A DNA stretch of 64,000 nucleotides from Nocardia nova (GTDB lineage: Bacteria; Actinomycetota; Actinomycetes; Mycobacteriales; Mycobacteriaceae), in NCBI RefSeq assembly GCF_002933465.1, contig NZ_PSZE01000001.1, forward strand, positions 471,336 through 535,335. Reading direction: 5' to 3'. A model generated the notes under the pieces. It worked only from the letters and a program-made list of their open reading frames with translations. It searched no databases and was not told the origin of the DNA. Shown here one piece after another: positions 29,356 to 38,768 of the stretch. Numbering within the stretch: position 1 is the stretch's first letter; each line of letters starts with the position of its first letter. The translations under genes and the position numbers were made by a program.

Positions 29356-29836
29356 CCACTTCCGAGCCGTGCTTGCCACACAGCAGACGCGGTCCGACCC
29401 CAGGTTGCCGGTTCCGGGCGGTTAGCGCAGATAGGACATGACAGTCATCATTCCGGGTTCATCAGCTGGGCGCTCACGGCCGGCCAGGCCAGCAGCGTGG
29501 GCCCTGCGAGGCTGGGGCGTCGGTCAGCACGAAGACACAGAGATGAGCGGCCGAGCGCTGGTGAGGTGTACCGCGCTGGTGGGCGTGGTGCTGGTCGGCA
29601 TACGATCCAGCCGGCACCGCCGAGAAGGAATGGCCGAGCACAGCGTTACCTCCGGCCTCGGCCGTGCTTGCCTCGGCGCGGCCACGGGGTCACCGACGGC
29701 GGTATCGGGCCGCTCGGGGTGGGTCTTTCGGCCCTGGGCCGAAGGTCTGGACGGCTCTGTCCGGCCAGACGCGCCCGGGGCAAGGTGAGGGTGAACTCGA
29801 GCGACCGGCTCGAGCATCTGATGCAGGGAGTTCGCG
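29356..29836. other. Non-coding stretch after the MFS gene
   Basis: No protein I can support. A small hairpin CTCGAGC/GCTCGAG (29796–29814) lies just before the next gene's ribosome site. Confidence 0.5.
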
Positions 29837-30064
29837 ATGGGCGCACAAGAGCCATCGACAGGCTGGGGGCAGCGGCGCGCGCAAGGGTCCGGGCATCGCG
29901 GGCACGGCGCGATGATGATCGCCTGCTGTGCGCTGATCATCGCGATCGCGCTGGTCCTGGTCGTCACCGGGGTGATGCCGTCGGGGTTTCTGCTCGTCGC
30001 GCTGGGCTGCACGCTTATGACGGCCGTGATGATGGCTGACGTGGGCCACCCCGGCCGGAATTGA
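29837..30064 (+). CDS. Small two-helix membrane protein, 75 residues
   Basis: The ATG at 29837 follows CAGGGAG. After a polar N-terminus (GSGHRGHGAMM) two hydrophobic segments, ACCALIIAIALVLVVTGV and GFLLVALGCTLMTAVMM, end in DVGHPGRN. Small membrane proteins of this kind, some called DUF2933-like, occur in copper islands; the link here is by context only. Confidence 0.55.
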   Translation: MGAQEPSTGWGQRRAQGSGHRGHGAMMIACCALIIAIALVLVVTGVMPSGFLLVALGCTLMTAVMMADVGHPGRN

Positions 30065-30151
30065 GCACCCCGTGTTGCCCCGCTCGCGCCGGGTAGCGCA
30101 TGTAGCAGTGCCTGTCCGGCACGGGCAGGTGAAGCAAGGAGAGCAACCACG

Positions 30152-30244
30152 ATGGACATGCAATCGCCGATGAGGCAGATCATGCATTCGATCATGATGT
30201 GGCTGCATCAGCAAGGAATCTGCCCGATGCCGATGCAGATGTGA
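30152..30244 (+). CDS. Met-rich 30-residue peptide
   Basis: ATG at 30152 with an AAGGAG ribosome site 11 bases upstream. The peptide contains nine methionines, two histidines and one cysteine, ending in CPMPMQM. Met/His/Cys richness in a copper-type island suggests a copper-binding peptide. Too short for automatic gene calling, and unproven; the good ribosome site is the main support. Confidence 0.5.
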   Translation: MDMQSPMRQIMHSIMMWLHQQGICPMPMQM

Positions 30245-30363
30245 GTTCTCCCGCAGCCGGACGGGACTGCGGTCCTCCTGCTCGGTGCCGTTCGGCCGTA
30301 TTCATACGCGACTCGGACCGGCACCGTGAACAGCAATCACCGAAGGACGCGAAGGAGACGGCG

Positions 30364-30633
30364 ATGATGATGTGGTACGGCAACGGCATGAGCGGCTGGG
30401 GCTATGCCTTCATGATCATCGGCATGGTGATCTTCTGGGCGCTCATCGGGGCCGGCATCGTGGCCCTGATCCGCTACAGCGGCAACAGCAGCTCAACCAT
30501 CCCGAACACACCCCCGCAACAGCACGGGCCCAGCCCCCAACAGATCCTCGCCGAACGCTACGCGCGCGGGGAGATCGACGAGGAGGAATACACCCGGCGC
30601 ACGAAAACGCTCGGCACCGGCACAGCCGCGTAA
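30364..30633 (+). CDS. SHOCT-domain small membrane protein
   Basis: ATG at 30364 with AAGGAG upstream gives 89 residues. An N-terminal membrane segment (YAFMIIGMVIFWALIGAGIVAL) is followed by a SHOCT motif: QQILAERYARGEIDEEEYTRR. Such proteins are common beside copper ATPases in actinobacteria. Function unknown. Confidence 0.85.
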   Translation: MMMWYGNGMSGWGYAFMIIGMVIFWALIGAGIVALIRYSGNSSSTIPNTPPQQHGPSPQQILAERYARGEIDEEEYTRRTKTLGTGTAA

Positions 30634-30720
30634 CCGAGGCCGGGCACCGACGATGTAAAGAAACGCTCCGGCGCTCCCCGAGGCGCCGCCGCGGTCCGGC
30701 CTTCACGGCAAGGCTACCGC

Positions 30721-30743
30721 ACTATACCCCCGAGGGGTATAGT
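30721..30743 (+). promoter_or_regulatory. CsoR-type copper operator
   Basis: ACTATACCCC (30721–30730) and GGGGTATAGT (30734–30743) are perfect 10-bp arms with centre CGA, 36 bp before the copper-ATPase start. This matches the TATACCCC/GGGGTATA type bound by CsoR repressors. No csoR gene is in the window, so the regulator must be elsewhere. Confidence 0.85.
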
Positions 30744-30778
30744 GCGGTTTGTCGGTGAGAACGAGCGAGGAGACAGGG

Positions 30779-33166
30779 ATGGTCGGCGAATCCGGGCGTA
30801 GCACCGCGGTGTTGGATGTCAGTGGCGTGGGTTGGGCCAGTCAGCAGAATGTGGTGACCGCGGTGCTCGGGCGCCGCCCGGGTGTGGTGTCGGTGGAGCC
30901 GAATCCGGTGGCGCAGACCGCGACGGTGATCTTCGACCCGCACCGCACCTCGCTGGCCGAGCTGCGTCATTGGGTGCGAGAGTGCGGCTTTCACTGCGCC
31001 GGGCAGTCCGTGCCCGCTCACGTCTGCGACCCGATGCTCGAGCCGGGCACACACCCGCCCACGCCAGATCACCGACCGGCCGGCGCCACAGCACCCGCAC
31101 GTGCCGCCGGCCACGCCGACCATGCCGCGATGGACCATGAAGCGCACGCCGGACACGCGGGTCACGCCGGTCATGCGGGGATGTCGATGGCGGCGATGGC
31201 CGCCGACATGCGTAACCGGTTCGTTGTGGCGGCGGTGTTCTCGCTGGCGGTGATGGCGTGGTCGCCGATGGCCACCGACATGGTCGGGCTGCATCTGCCG
31301 ACGCCTTTCGGTATGCGCCAAGACATTTGGGCGCTGCTGCTGAGCCTGCCGGTGATCTTCTACTCCTCGACCATCTTCTTCACCGGCGCGGTGCATGCGC
31401 TGCGGGCCCGCACGCTGGACATGATGGTGCTGGTCGCTGTCGGTATCGGCGCGGGCTGGCTGTATTCGCTGGCGATCACCCTCACCGGTGGCGGTGAGGT
31501 GTTCTACGAAGCGTCGACGATGCTGGCCACGTTCGTGCTGCTGGGACACTGGTTCGAGATGCGCGCCCGCGGTGGCGCCAACGACGCGATCCGCACCCTG
31601 CTGGATCTAGCGCCCCCGAAAGCGCTGGTGATCCGCGACGGAGCCGAGGTCGAGATCCCCACCTCCGAGGTCGTCGTCGGTGACGTGCTGCTGGTGCGGC
31701 CGGGGGCGAAGATCGCCGTCGACGGGGTCGTCACCGACGGTGACAGCGAGGTCGACGAATCGATGGTCACCGGTGAGAGCCTGCCGGTGCACAAGCAACC
31801 CGGATCCCCGGTGATCGGCGCCACCATCAACGCCAACGGCACCCTACGGGTGCGCGCCACCAAGATCGGCGCTGACACCGCGCTCGCCCAGATCGTCAAT
31901 CTCGTTCAGCAGGCCCAGAACTCGAAGGCTCCTGGACAGAAGTTGGCCGATCGCGCCGCGTTCTGGCTGGTGTTGGTCGCTCTGCTCGGCGGTGGGCTGA
32001 CCTTGGGGGTGTGGCTGCTGGCCGGGGCGAGCTTCGCGAAGGCGATGCTGTTCGCGATCACCGTGGTCGTGATCACCTGCCCCGACGCGCTCGGCCTGGC
32101 GACCCCGACCGCAATCATGGTCGGCACCGGACTCGGCGCCGGGCGTGGTGTGCTGTTCAAAAACGCGATGGCTCTGGAGTCCTCGGCCCGCGTGCAGGTG
32201 GTCGTGATGGACAAAACCGGCACCCTCACCAAGGGAGAACCCGAAGTCACCGAGATCGTCACCGACGGTTACCCCGGCGAGGACACCGAACTGCTGGGTC
32301 TGCTCGCCGCCGTCGAACGAGAATCCGAACACCCCCTGGCCCAGGCCGTCGTCGGCTACGCCCACGCCCACGGCGCCACCACCGCGACAGCGGAGCAATT
32401 CGAGAACGTGCCCGGCCACGGCGCGATCGCCACCGTGAACGGGCGCCGCGTCGTGATCGGCAACCGGCGCCTGTTCGAACGCGAAGGAATCGAGCTGGGC
32501 GAGCTGGCCACCGCCCGAGACCGACTCGCCGGCAGCGGTCACACCGCCGTGCTGGCCGCCGTCGACGACAAGGCCGCTGCGGTGATCGCCATCGCCGACG
32601 CACCCCGCGACACCTCCGCCGCCGCAGTCGGTGAACTACACGACCTCGGCATCGAAGTCGTCATGCTCACCGGCGACAACCAAGCCACCGCCGACCGCAT
32701 CGCCGCCACCCTCGGCATCGACACCGTGATCGCCGAAGTCCTGCCCGGCGACAAAGCCGCACGCATCGCCGAACTCCAAGCCGGCGGCCGCAAGGTCGCC
32801 ATGGTCGGCGACGGCGTCAACGACGCCCCCGCCCTCGCCCAAGCAGACCTCGGCATCGCCATCGGCGCCGGCACCGACGTCGCCATCGAAACCGCCGACC
32901 TGGTACTCATGCGATCCGATCCCCTCGACGTGCCGACCGCACTACGCATCGGCCGCGGCACCCTGCGCAAAATGCACCAGAACCTCGCCTGGGCCGTCGG
33001 CTACAACACCCTCGCCCTGCCCATCGCCGCCGGAGTTTTCGAACCACTCATCGGACTCACCCTGCGCCCGGAAATCGCCGCTATGTCCATGTCCGGCTCC
33101 AGCATCATCGTCGCCCTCAACGCCTTGGCCCTTAAACGACTCCACCTCCCCGACCACACCGGATAA
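30779..33166 (+). CDS. Copper-type P1B ATPase with CPD membrane motif and His-rich linker
   Basis: ATG at 30779 (GAGGAGAC upstream) gives 795 residues. Motifs: DKTGT (Asp478), [19 protein letters not shown], and the Cu-type C-terminal [17 protein letters not shown]. The membrane motif reads CPD (residues 434–436, [11 protein letters not shown]) where CopA has CPC. The N-terminal heavy-metal domain keeps its fold but lacks CxxC (GVGWASQQN), and a linker at residues 111–140 is rich in His and Met. Copper export is likely given the CsoR-type operator, though the altered ligand motif could shift metal preference. Confidence 0.88.
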   Translation: MVGESGRSTAVLDVSGVGWASQQNVVTAVLGRRPGVVSVEPNPVAQTATVIFDPHRTSLAELRHWVRECGFHCAGQSVPAHVCDPMLEPGTHPPTPDHRPAGATAPARAAGHADHAAMDHEAHAGHAGHAGHAGMSMAAMAADMRNRFVVAAVFSLAVMAWSPMATDMVGLHLPTPFGMRQDIWALLLSLPVIFYSSTIFFTGAVHALRARTLDMMVLVAVGIGAGWLYSLAITLTGGGEVFYEASTMLATFVLLGHWFEMRARGGANDAIRTLLDLAPPKALVIRDGAEVEIPTSEVVVGDVLLVRPGAKIAVDGVVTDGDSEVDESMVTGESLPVHKQPGSPVIGATINANGTLRVRATKIGADTALAQIVNLVQQAQNSKAPGQKLADRAAFWLVLVALLGGGLTLGVWLLAGASFAKAMLFAITVVVITCPDALGLATPTAIMVGTGLGAGRGVLFKNAMALESSARVQVVVMDKTGTLTKGEPEVTEIVTDGYPGEDTELLGLLAAVERESEHPLAQAVVGYAHAHGATTATAEQFENVPGHGAIATVNGRRVVIGNRRLFEREGIELGELATARDRLAGSGHTAVLAAVDDKAAAVIAIADAPRDTSAAAVGELHDLGIEVVMLTGDNQATADRIAATLGIDTVIAEVLPGDKAARIAELQAGGRKVAMVGDGVNDAPALAQADLGIAIGAGTDVAIETADLVLMRSDPLDVPTALRIGRGTLRKMHQNLAWAVGYNTLALPIAAGVFEPLIGLTLRPEIAAMSMSGSSIIVALNALALKRLHLPDHTG

Positions 33167-33272
33167 TGCCGAAGCGCATCGACGCGATCAGCCCCCCGGC
33201 CGGTGACGCGGCGTGCTTGCGCTGCTGCACTGATCGAAAGCCGCTCCGGCGGACGCCGGCACGGCTCGGTGG

Positions 33273-33710
33273 TCACTGCCCCCGGGAAGAAGGTGTGGCA
33301 GCGGCGGCGAAAAACAGCGGCAAGGCCAGCATCAACCGGTCGTTGCGACCCCGATGGGTTTGCTCGGCGATCCAACCGTCCGCCTGCTCACGGGTGACTG
33401 CCCCGGCAGCGCGCGCATTCTCGGCGAGCCCCGAAAGCATCGGCACCATCAGCGCATCAACGAACACGACAGTGCGAACCTCCACAGTGACGTCGGTGAA
33501 ACCGTTGTCCAGCAACAAATTTCGGTAGCCACGGGCAACGCGAGGACTGACGACGACGCTCGCCCTGGCCGTCACAATCGTACGAGTCAGGTCCGGGTCG
33601 CCGGAGTCGATGATGAACGATTCCCAGTCCTGCCCGACCAATACGACACGTCCCCCGGGCGCCAGCACCCGCCGCGCTTCGGTAAGTGCGGCAGCAGGAT
33701 CGGCGGATGG
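33273..33710 (-). pseudogene. C-terminal fragment of a SAM methyltransferase gene
   Basis: Reading leftward from about 33710: DPAAALTEARRVLAPGGRVV, then VGQDWESFII and a long C-terminal region with ALMVPMLSG. This is the second half of a class I methyltransferase; the SAM-binding first half is gone. The break coincides with the start of a MerR fragment on the other strand. Confidence 0.6.
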
Positions 33711-33940
33711 CCACGACAGCGCCGAACACCCGCCGCGCCACCCTGCGCCGCCACCGCGATCAACTCACCGCCACCATCACCGCCGCGCAGACCGCCCTGG
33801 CGATCGTTGAGGGCGCATTGAGCTGCGAACACGACGACTTCACAGCCTGTCCGCACTTCCGCGCCACCGTGACGGACCGCATCAGCCCCAACCCGCCCCC
33901 ACACGTCCCGGCGGCGCACCGGGGGCTGCGGCGAGCGTGA
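33707..33940 (+). pseudogene. C-terminal fragment of a MerR-family regulator
   Basis: RRHRDQLTATITAAQTALAI and CEHDDFTACPHF are the dimerisation helix and Cys-containing tail of a MerR regulator. The DNA-binding N-terminus is missing. An ATG at 33707 would give 77 residues, but it starts at the join with the methyltransferase remnant, so I read it as a deletion scar. Confidence 0.55.
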
Positions 33941-34164
33941 CCAGCTCGCACGGCTACTCCTCGCCACAAGCCGCCGCGGCCAGAGCAGCGGGGACCCGCA
34001 ATTAATGCCACGCACATTGAGGCGAGGCTACGTCGATGAGGATGCAGCCACGAGCATCCCGGTCGATGTCCAGGTTTGTGCTGGCAATTCTCGCCTCAAA
34101 CAACTGCCGGGCCCCGACGTTTTGCCCGTGCCTGACAGCCATGTCGAAACGCCGTGCTGTGTTT

Positions 34165-34740
34165 TCACGGCACAGGCGCATCCCACAGTGGGAACCAGCG
34201 CTCGAGTTCGGCTTCGATGGGGAGTTCGCCGGAAAGTGCTGCGCGGGTCTGGAGTTCGAGGGTGTTGTCGCGGCGTTGCTCGCCGGACGGCGCGAACGGG
34301 TAGATGGTGCCCCGTTTGAACAGGTAAACCAACCCGAGCCGGTGTGGCGGGAGGTCAGCGGTGGCGAAGCCGATGACGGTACACAGCAGGTTCGGCCCGA
34401 AACCGTTGTCGGACAAGGTGGAATTGATCGCGTGCAGCGCGGTCACCAACGCGGACAGGTCGGCAGTGTCTTGCCGGCAGGTGATCCAGGTGTAGCCGAA
34501 TTCATCGATCGTCACCGACACTGCGACGGTCGGCTCGAGGTGCAGCAGATCGAAGATCTCCGCCTCGGACTGTCTTGCGCCGGCGCCCTCGGCCTGTTTG
34601 AAGCACACGGCCCCAGCCCCGGTTGGGTGGACGTCCAGCGCCGCCTGCAGAGTGTAGGCAGCGGGTGGAACAGCGAACAGTACATCGAGATTCGGCTGCA
34701 CCGGCCTGGTGCGGCCCAGCAGCGCGTTGAGGAATCCCAT
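34165..34740 (-). CDS. pspAB: PspA-associated protein PspAB
   Basis: ATG at 34740 (MGFLNALLGRTRPVQPNLD) gives 191 residues. That N-terminus and the ending ELPIEAELERWFPLWDAPVP match the PspAB family found after htpX in actinobacterial psp operons. It lies 7 bp after htpX. Its molecular role in envelope stress is not known. Confidence 0.85.
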   Translation of the reverse strand: MGFLNALLGRTRPVQPNLDVLFAVPPAAYTLQAALDVHPTGAGAVCFKQAEGAGARQSEAEIFDLLHLEPTVAVSVTIDEFGYTWITCRQDTADLSALVTALHAINSTLSDNGFGPNLLCTVIGFATADLPPHRLGLVYLFKRGTIYPFAPSGEQRRDNTLELQTRAALSGELPIEAELERWFPLWDAPVP

Positions 34741-34747
34741 CTCGATT

Positions 34748-35662
34748 TCAGCTCTCCTGCCCGAGTTCGGTAGCCAGTGCGCCGAGCTGGTCCAGTCGCT
34801 GCTGGAGGCTCGGATGGGTGGACAGTAGCGTCGACCAGGTGGCGCCGGCGCCCAGCGCGGGGGCGAAGAAGAACGCATTGAACGGCTGCTCGGTACGCAG
34901 GTCACGACTGGGAATGCGACCGATGTCCCCGCTGATCTTGGTCAGCGCCGAGGCAAGCTCCGACGGGCGGCCGGTGAGGATCGCCCCGGCCCGGTCGGCG
35001 GCCAGCTCGCGATACCGTGACAGCGCTCGGATCAGCAGGAAGCTGATCGCGTAGACGGCCGCGGAGACCGCCATCACGGCTAGAACGACGAGAAACAGGT
35101 TGTCGCCGTCACGACGATCCCGGCCGCCACCGCCGAACATTGCGGAGTACAGCGTGAATCGTGCGATCAGGCCCGCGAGCACGCCCATGAACGATGCCGT
35201 GGTCATCACCACCACATCCCGGTGCGCGATGTGCGAAAGCTCATGCGACAGCACACCATCGAGCTCATCGGCGTCGAGCCGCTGCAGCAGGCCGGTAGTG
35301 ACGGCGATGACAGCGCGGCGAGGGCTGCGACCGGTGGCGAACGCGTTGGGCATATCGAGGTCCGCGATAGCGACCTGCGGTTTGGGCATGTTCGCGGTGG
35401 CACAGAGCCGGTCGATGATGCCGTGCAACTGCGGCGCCTCCTCCGCGGTGACGACGCGAGCCCGCATCGCGTACAGAGCGATCCGGTCGGAGAACCAGAA
35501 CTGCGCGAACAGCAGCCCACCCACGATCACCACGATCAGCACGACCGACTTGATCAACACCACCAGCGCCGCGATGAACGCGACATAGATCAAGCCGAGC
35601 AAGAACATGGTCAATCCCATGCGGGCCGTGAGCCGATGGTCCGGCCGGAAACGGGTACGCAT
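34748..35662 (-). CDS. htpX: M48-family membrane metalloprotease HtpX
   Basis: ATG at 35662 gives 304 residues. Two membrane helices (18–38, 40–56) precede the zinc motif HELSH (140–144) in DGVLSHELSHIAHRD, and another hydrophobic pair follows. HtpX degrades damaged membrane proteins. It is 5 bp after pspAA in the operon. Confidence 0.92.
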   Translation of the reverse strand: MRTRFRPDHRLTARMGLTMFLLGLIYVAFIAALVVLIKSVVLIVVIVGGLLFAQFWFSDRIALYAMRARVVTAEEAPQLHGIIDRLCATANMPKPQVAIADLDMPNAFATGRSPRRAVIAVTTGLLQRLDADELDGVLSHELSHIAHRDVVVMTTASFMGVLAGLIARFTLYSAMFGGGGRDRRDGDNLFLVVLAVMAVSAAVYAISFLLIRALSRYRELAADRAGAILTGRPSELASALTKISGDIGRIPSRDLRTEQPFNAFFFAPALGAGATWSTLLSTHPSLQQRLDQLGALATELGQES

Positions 35663-35667
35663 GGCAG

Positions 35668-35946
35668 TTATCCCGGAATCAGTCCGTCGTCGCGCAGCAT
35701 CGCGCGAACCTCGGACAGCGGCATGTCCGCACTGGGAAGCACCAGCTCCGAGGCGACCAGCGCATCGTCGGCTACCGGGGTGGCAAGATCCCGGACCGTG
35801 GCCAGCATACGGCGCAGCACGAGCGAGAATCCGGTGTCGTCGCCCGCGTCGGCGGCCTGCAGCAGCTCGTCGTCGAGTTCGTTGAGGTCGCTGAGGCGGG
35901 CGTCGTCGAGGGTGTATTGACCTTCGCCGAGAATACGAACGATCAT
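35668..35946 (-). CDS. pspAA: PspA-associated protein PspAA
   Basis: 92 residues; IVRILGEGQYTLDDA, LNELDDELL and ALVASELVLPS match the PspAA family. The start overlaps the pspA stop by ATGA. Confidence 0.87.
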   Translation of the reverse strand: MIVRILGEGQYTLDDARLSDLNELDDELLQAADAGDDTGFSLVLRRMLATVRDLATPVADDALVASELVLPSADMPLSEVRAMLRDDGLIPG

Positions 35947-36683
35947 GATTTCGGCCTTTCTTGCGCATTCGCCTCGATCGCCGGCGTAAGCGAGCTTTTC
36001 AGTTGCGCCAGTTCGGCATCGACTCCGCTGCTGCGGCCTGCGTCGAGTGCGGCCTGGATGTCGTCATGCCGGCCGACCGGGGCGGTGGCATCCTCCAAGG
36101 CACCGGAGGCGATCAGCTCGTCCAGCGCTTGCGAGCGCGAGCTCATCTGTGCGGTCTTGTCCTCGGCCCGCTGGATCGCCAGCCCGACATCGCCCATCTC
36201 CTCCGAGATGCCGGTGACAGCCTCGCTGATCTTGGTTTGCGCCTCGGCGGCGGTATAGGTGGCCTTGATGGTCTCCTTGCGGGTCCGGAACGCCTCCACC
36301 TTCGCCTGCAATCGTTGCGAGGCGGTGGTGAGCTTGGCCTCCTGGGCGGCCAGGTCGTCGTACTGCGGCCGCAGCTGCTCGATCTGGGCAAGCGTTGCCG
36401 CGCGCCGAGTCAGCGCCTCCCGGGCCAGGTCGTCGCGACCTTGGGCGACCGCCTGCTGCGCCTGGCTCTGCAGGCGGTCGGCGGCCTGATGAAGCTGGTT
36501 TTCCTGCAACTCGATGCGTTTGCGGCTGGTCGCGACATCGGCCAGGCCGCGCCGCACCTGCGCGAGCATCTCCAGCTGCCGCTGATACGAGTAGTCGAGC
36601 ACCTCACGGGGGTCCTCGGTGCGATCGAGCAGCTTGTTCGTCTTGACCCGGAACAACAAGGCGATACGTCGAGCGATACTCAC
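35943..36683 (-). CDS. pspA: Phage-shock protein A (PspA/IM30 family)
   Basis: 246 residues, nearly all coiled coil: KTNKLLDRTEDPREVLDYSY, then LAQVRRGLADVATSRKRIELQE. PspA coats and repairs the inner membrane under envelope stress. First gene of pspA–pspAA–htpX–pspAB. The chromosome of mycolata normally has its own PspA system, so this may be an extra island-borne copy; that needs the rest of the genome. Confidence 0.93.
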   Translation of the reverse strand: MSIARRIALLFRVKTNKLLDRTEDPREVLDYSYQRQLEMLAQVRRGLADVATSRKRIELQENQLHQAADRLQSQAQQAVAQGRDDLAREALTRRAATLAQIEQLRPQYDDLAAQEAKLTTASQRLQAKVEAFRTRKETIKATYTAAEAQTKISEAVTGISEEMGDVGLAIQRAEDKTAQMSSRSQALDELIASGALEDATAPVGRHDDIQAALDAGRSSGVDAELAQLKSSLTPAIEANAQERPKS

Positions 36684-37110
36684 TTCTCGTCACTTCCTCA
36701 CATGTAGGAGACGCTGTCTCCACTGTTGTCGCCCACAACGCTCCATGCCAGGGACCTACGGCCCAATTTCGACCGTCCGTCATATGCGCGGCCCGGTGCT
36801 CTTGGCTGGAAACTGCCGGCGAATTGCGGAGCAATAGCCTTAACGCGATCGCCTACTGAAATGCGCTGTCGAAGCGGAGCGATCACTCATGGGATCGAAC
36901 AGTGAGCAGCGATGCTCGCTGCGCCGGTCCAGCTCTGCTCACGCTCTGCCCAAGCCGATTAACATATTGGACGCCCTCTCGCGCGGTCCGAAACTCAGCT
37001 GCGGTAGTTGAGATCGAGCAACCACCCGAGAGCTGTGCGCTACGCACCACCAGGAGAGTGAGGCGGAGTTCCGGGATCGTCGGGCGGGAAGCGCGGTTCG
37101 CCGAAGGGTG
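36684..37110. other. Intergenic stretch upstream of pspA
   Basis: Holds the psp promoter region and the end of the fetB remnant. No gene seen. Confidence 0.5.
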
Positions 37111-37460
37111 TCAGCGGTCGGGTAGCCGTACAAGTCGTTGGGTGTCGTCGAACAAGGCCTGTTCGGCTACGCGGGCAGTGGTGAGTGCGCCCAAGGCGGT
37201 GGCGGCGAGCAGCATGTACATGACCACGATCTGGTAGCGGATCCGGTGGCCACGCCGATGGTGGCCGCGCGGGCCGCGTGCGGCAGACCGGCACCGCGCC
37301 GTGCGGCGACTTGCCCCGCGATGACGATCATGACCAGGACCCAGCCGAGAGCGCCGGGCAACCCGGTGTGCCGGAACAGGATCAGCAAGAGGCAATGGCG
37401 GCGGCCACCGCCACCAGTGCCAGCGACGTCGCCGCCCCGCCCCAACCGGGTACCGAAAGG
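37111..37460 (-). pseudogene. fetB-like iron-export permease remnant
   Basis: The left-reading frame near 37440–37260 gives LLILFRHTGLPGALGWVLVM and AARAATIGVATG, matching the first third of FetB/UPF0014 permeases. A different frame then gives IRYQIVVMYMLLAATALGAL and the C-terminal tail LFDDTQRLVRL. The middle third and N-terminus are deleted and a frameshift joins the ends. Confidence 0.6.
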
Positions 37461-37467
37461 CCCGCTG

Positions 37468-37640
37468 TCACTTCGTGTTCCGTGGTTCGAGCGGGCGGGA
37501 ACTACGGGTCAGCCGCCCTTGGTGAAGCGACCAGATCGTGTCGGCGACGCCGTCGACGAAGTCGGTGTCGTGGCTGACCAGCACGACGGTGCCGCCGTCG
37601 CGGGTGTGGGTACGGATGAGTTCGGCGACCGCGGTGGCGG
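37468..37640 (-). pseudogene. fetA-like ABC ATPase C-terminal fragment
   Basis: AVAELIRTHTRDGGTVVLVS followed by HDTDFVDGVADTIWSLHQGR is the switch-histidine region and tail of a small ABC ATPase. Walker A, signature and Walker B are missing. It precedes the fetB remnant in the order of intact fetAB operons. Confidence 0.6.
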
Positions 37641-37665
37641 TGGCAGACATGGGTTCCAAACAGGT

Positions 37666-38685
37666 TCAGCTGGTGGGCTCGAATTCCCACAGCACCGCAG
37701 TGCCATCGGCGCCCTTCGGGATCGGTAAATAGCAGCGGTGGGTAGCCGGGTCCACCGCCAGCGAATGGGCGCCATCGGCCACATGCGCGGCGCCGACCGC
37801 GACAGTGCGGCCGTCGCGGCGGTCGAACACACTGACCCAGCCGCTTTCGGCCGCGACATACACCCGGTGCGCGCCCGGGTCGTAGACCAGCACGTCGGGG
37901 GTCTCGCCAACCGGGTCGCGGCCGGTCACGGCGCCGGTGGCCAGGTCCACGGTGACCATGGCCGCACCTGCCGCGCAGCCGACGAACATCACTCGGTCGG
38001 CCGCGTCGAGGGCTTGCCCGTGCGGATCATCACAGCCTGGAGTCGGAATGCGTTCGGTGATAGTGGCTTTCGCGGGATCGATCAGCGCCAGATCGTCGCG
38101 GCCGTGCACTGCGACCATCATCCGGTCGGTGACCGGGTCGTAAACGACGTTGCCGACCTCCCCATCCATTGCGACGGTCGCGCGCACCGCACCGGTTTCG
38201 GCGTCGACGACGGTCTCGGTACCGGCGTGCTCGTTGGTCGTCCACACCGCACGGCGAACCGGGTCATAGGCCAGCCCGTCGGGGTAATCGCCGGTTGGTG
38301 CGGTGAACAGGACCGCGCCGGTGTCCTCATCGATCGCGACCAGTTGATTGCGGCCGGTCGCGGTGGCGTACACACGATGAGCGTCTGCGACCACCAGCAC
38401 CCCGTGCACGTCGGGCACATCAGCGATGGTGCGCACAACCCGATGGGCGCGCACATCGACCTCGACAACCTCCCCTGCACCCATATGGGCTACGAACAGC
38501 AACCCGCGCGCGGCATCGAGGGCGGTGTAGTCGAAACGAACCGGTCCACCGGTCAACGACACCTGCGCGACCCGGCGCAGCGGCAGCTCACCGGGGTGCG
38601 GAGGCCCCAGCGATGCCGAACCCGAGCAGCCGCTCACCAGAACGGCCGCGCCCAGCAACACCGCGAATGTGCGAATCGGCCGCAT
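37666..38685 (-). CDS. Lipoprotein with YncE-like beta-propeller
   Basis: ATG at 38685 gives 339 residues with a lipoprotein signal (LLGAAVLVSGC lipobox). The rest consists of about seven repeats of the type VYATATGRNQLVAID, VYVAAESGWVSVFD and VWTTNEHAGTETVVD, i.e. a YncE/40-residue YVTN propeller. Exported and membrane-anchored; ligand unknown. It lies downstream of the two-component genes on the same strand. Confidence 0.85.
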   Translation of the reverse strand: MRPIRTFAVLLGAAVLVSGCSGSASLGPPHPGELPLRRVAQVSLTGGPVRFDYTALDAARGLLFVAHMGAGEVVEVDVRAHRVVRTIADVPDVHGVLVVADAHRVYATATGRNQLVAIDEDTGAVLFTAPTGDYPDGLAYDPVRRAVWTTNEHAGTETVVDAETGAVRATVAMDGEVGNVVYDPVTDRMMVAVHGRDDLALIDPAKATITERIPTPGCDDPHGQALDAADRVMFVGCAAGAAMVTVDLATGAVTGRDPVGETPDVLVYDPGAHRVYVAAESGWVSVFDRRDGRTVAVGAAHVADGAHSLAVDPATHRCYLPIPKGADGTAVLWEFEPTS

Positions 38686-38768
38686 CAACCGTCTCTCACT
38701 CGGCCTAACCGTGGTTTCGACATTACGCCAGACTGCGGCCAGGCCGAACCATCGCCGAACCGGTCGAT

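Noticed and set aside
29524..30195. Minus-strand open frame of 223 codons
   Set aside because: It overlaps two plus-strand small genes with good ribosome sites and shows only low-complexity composition.
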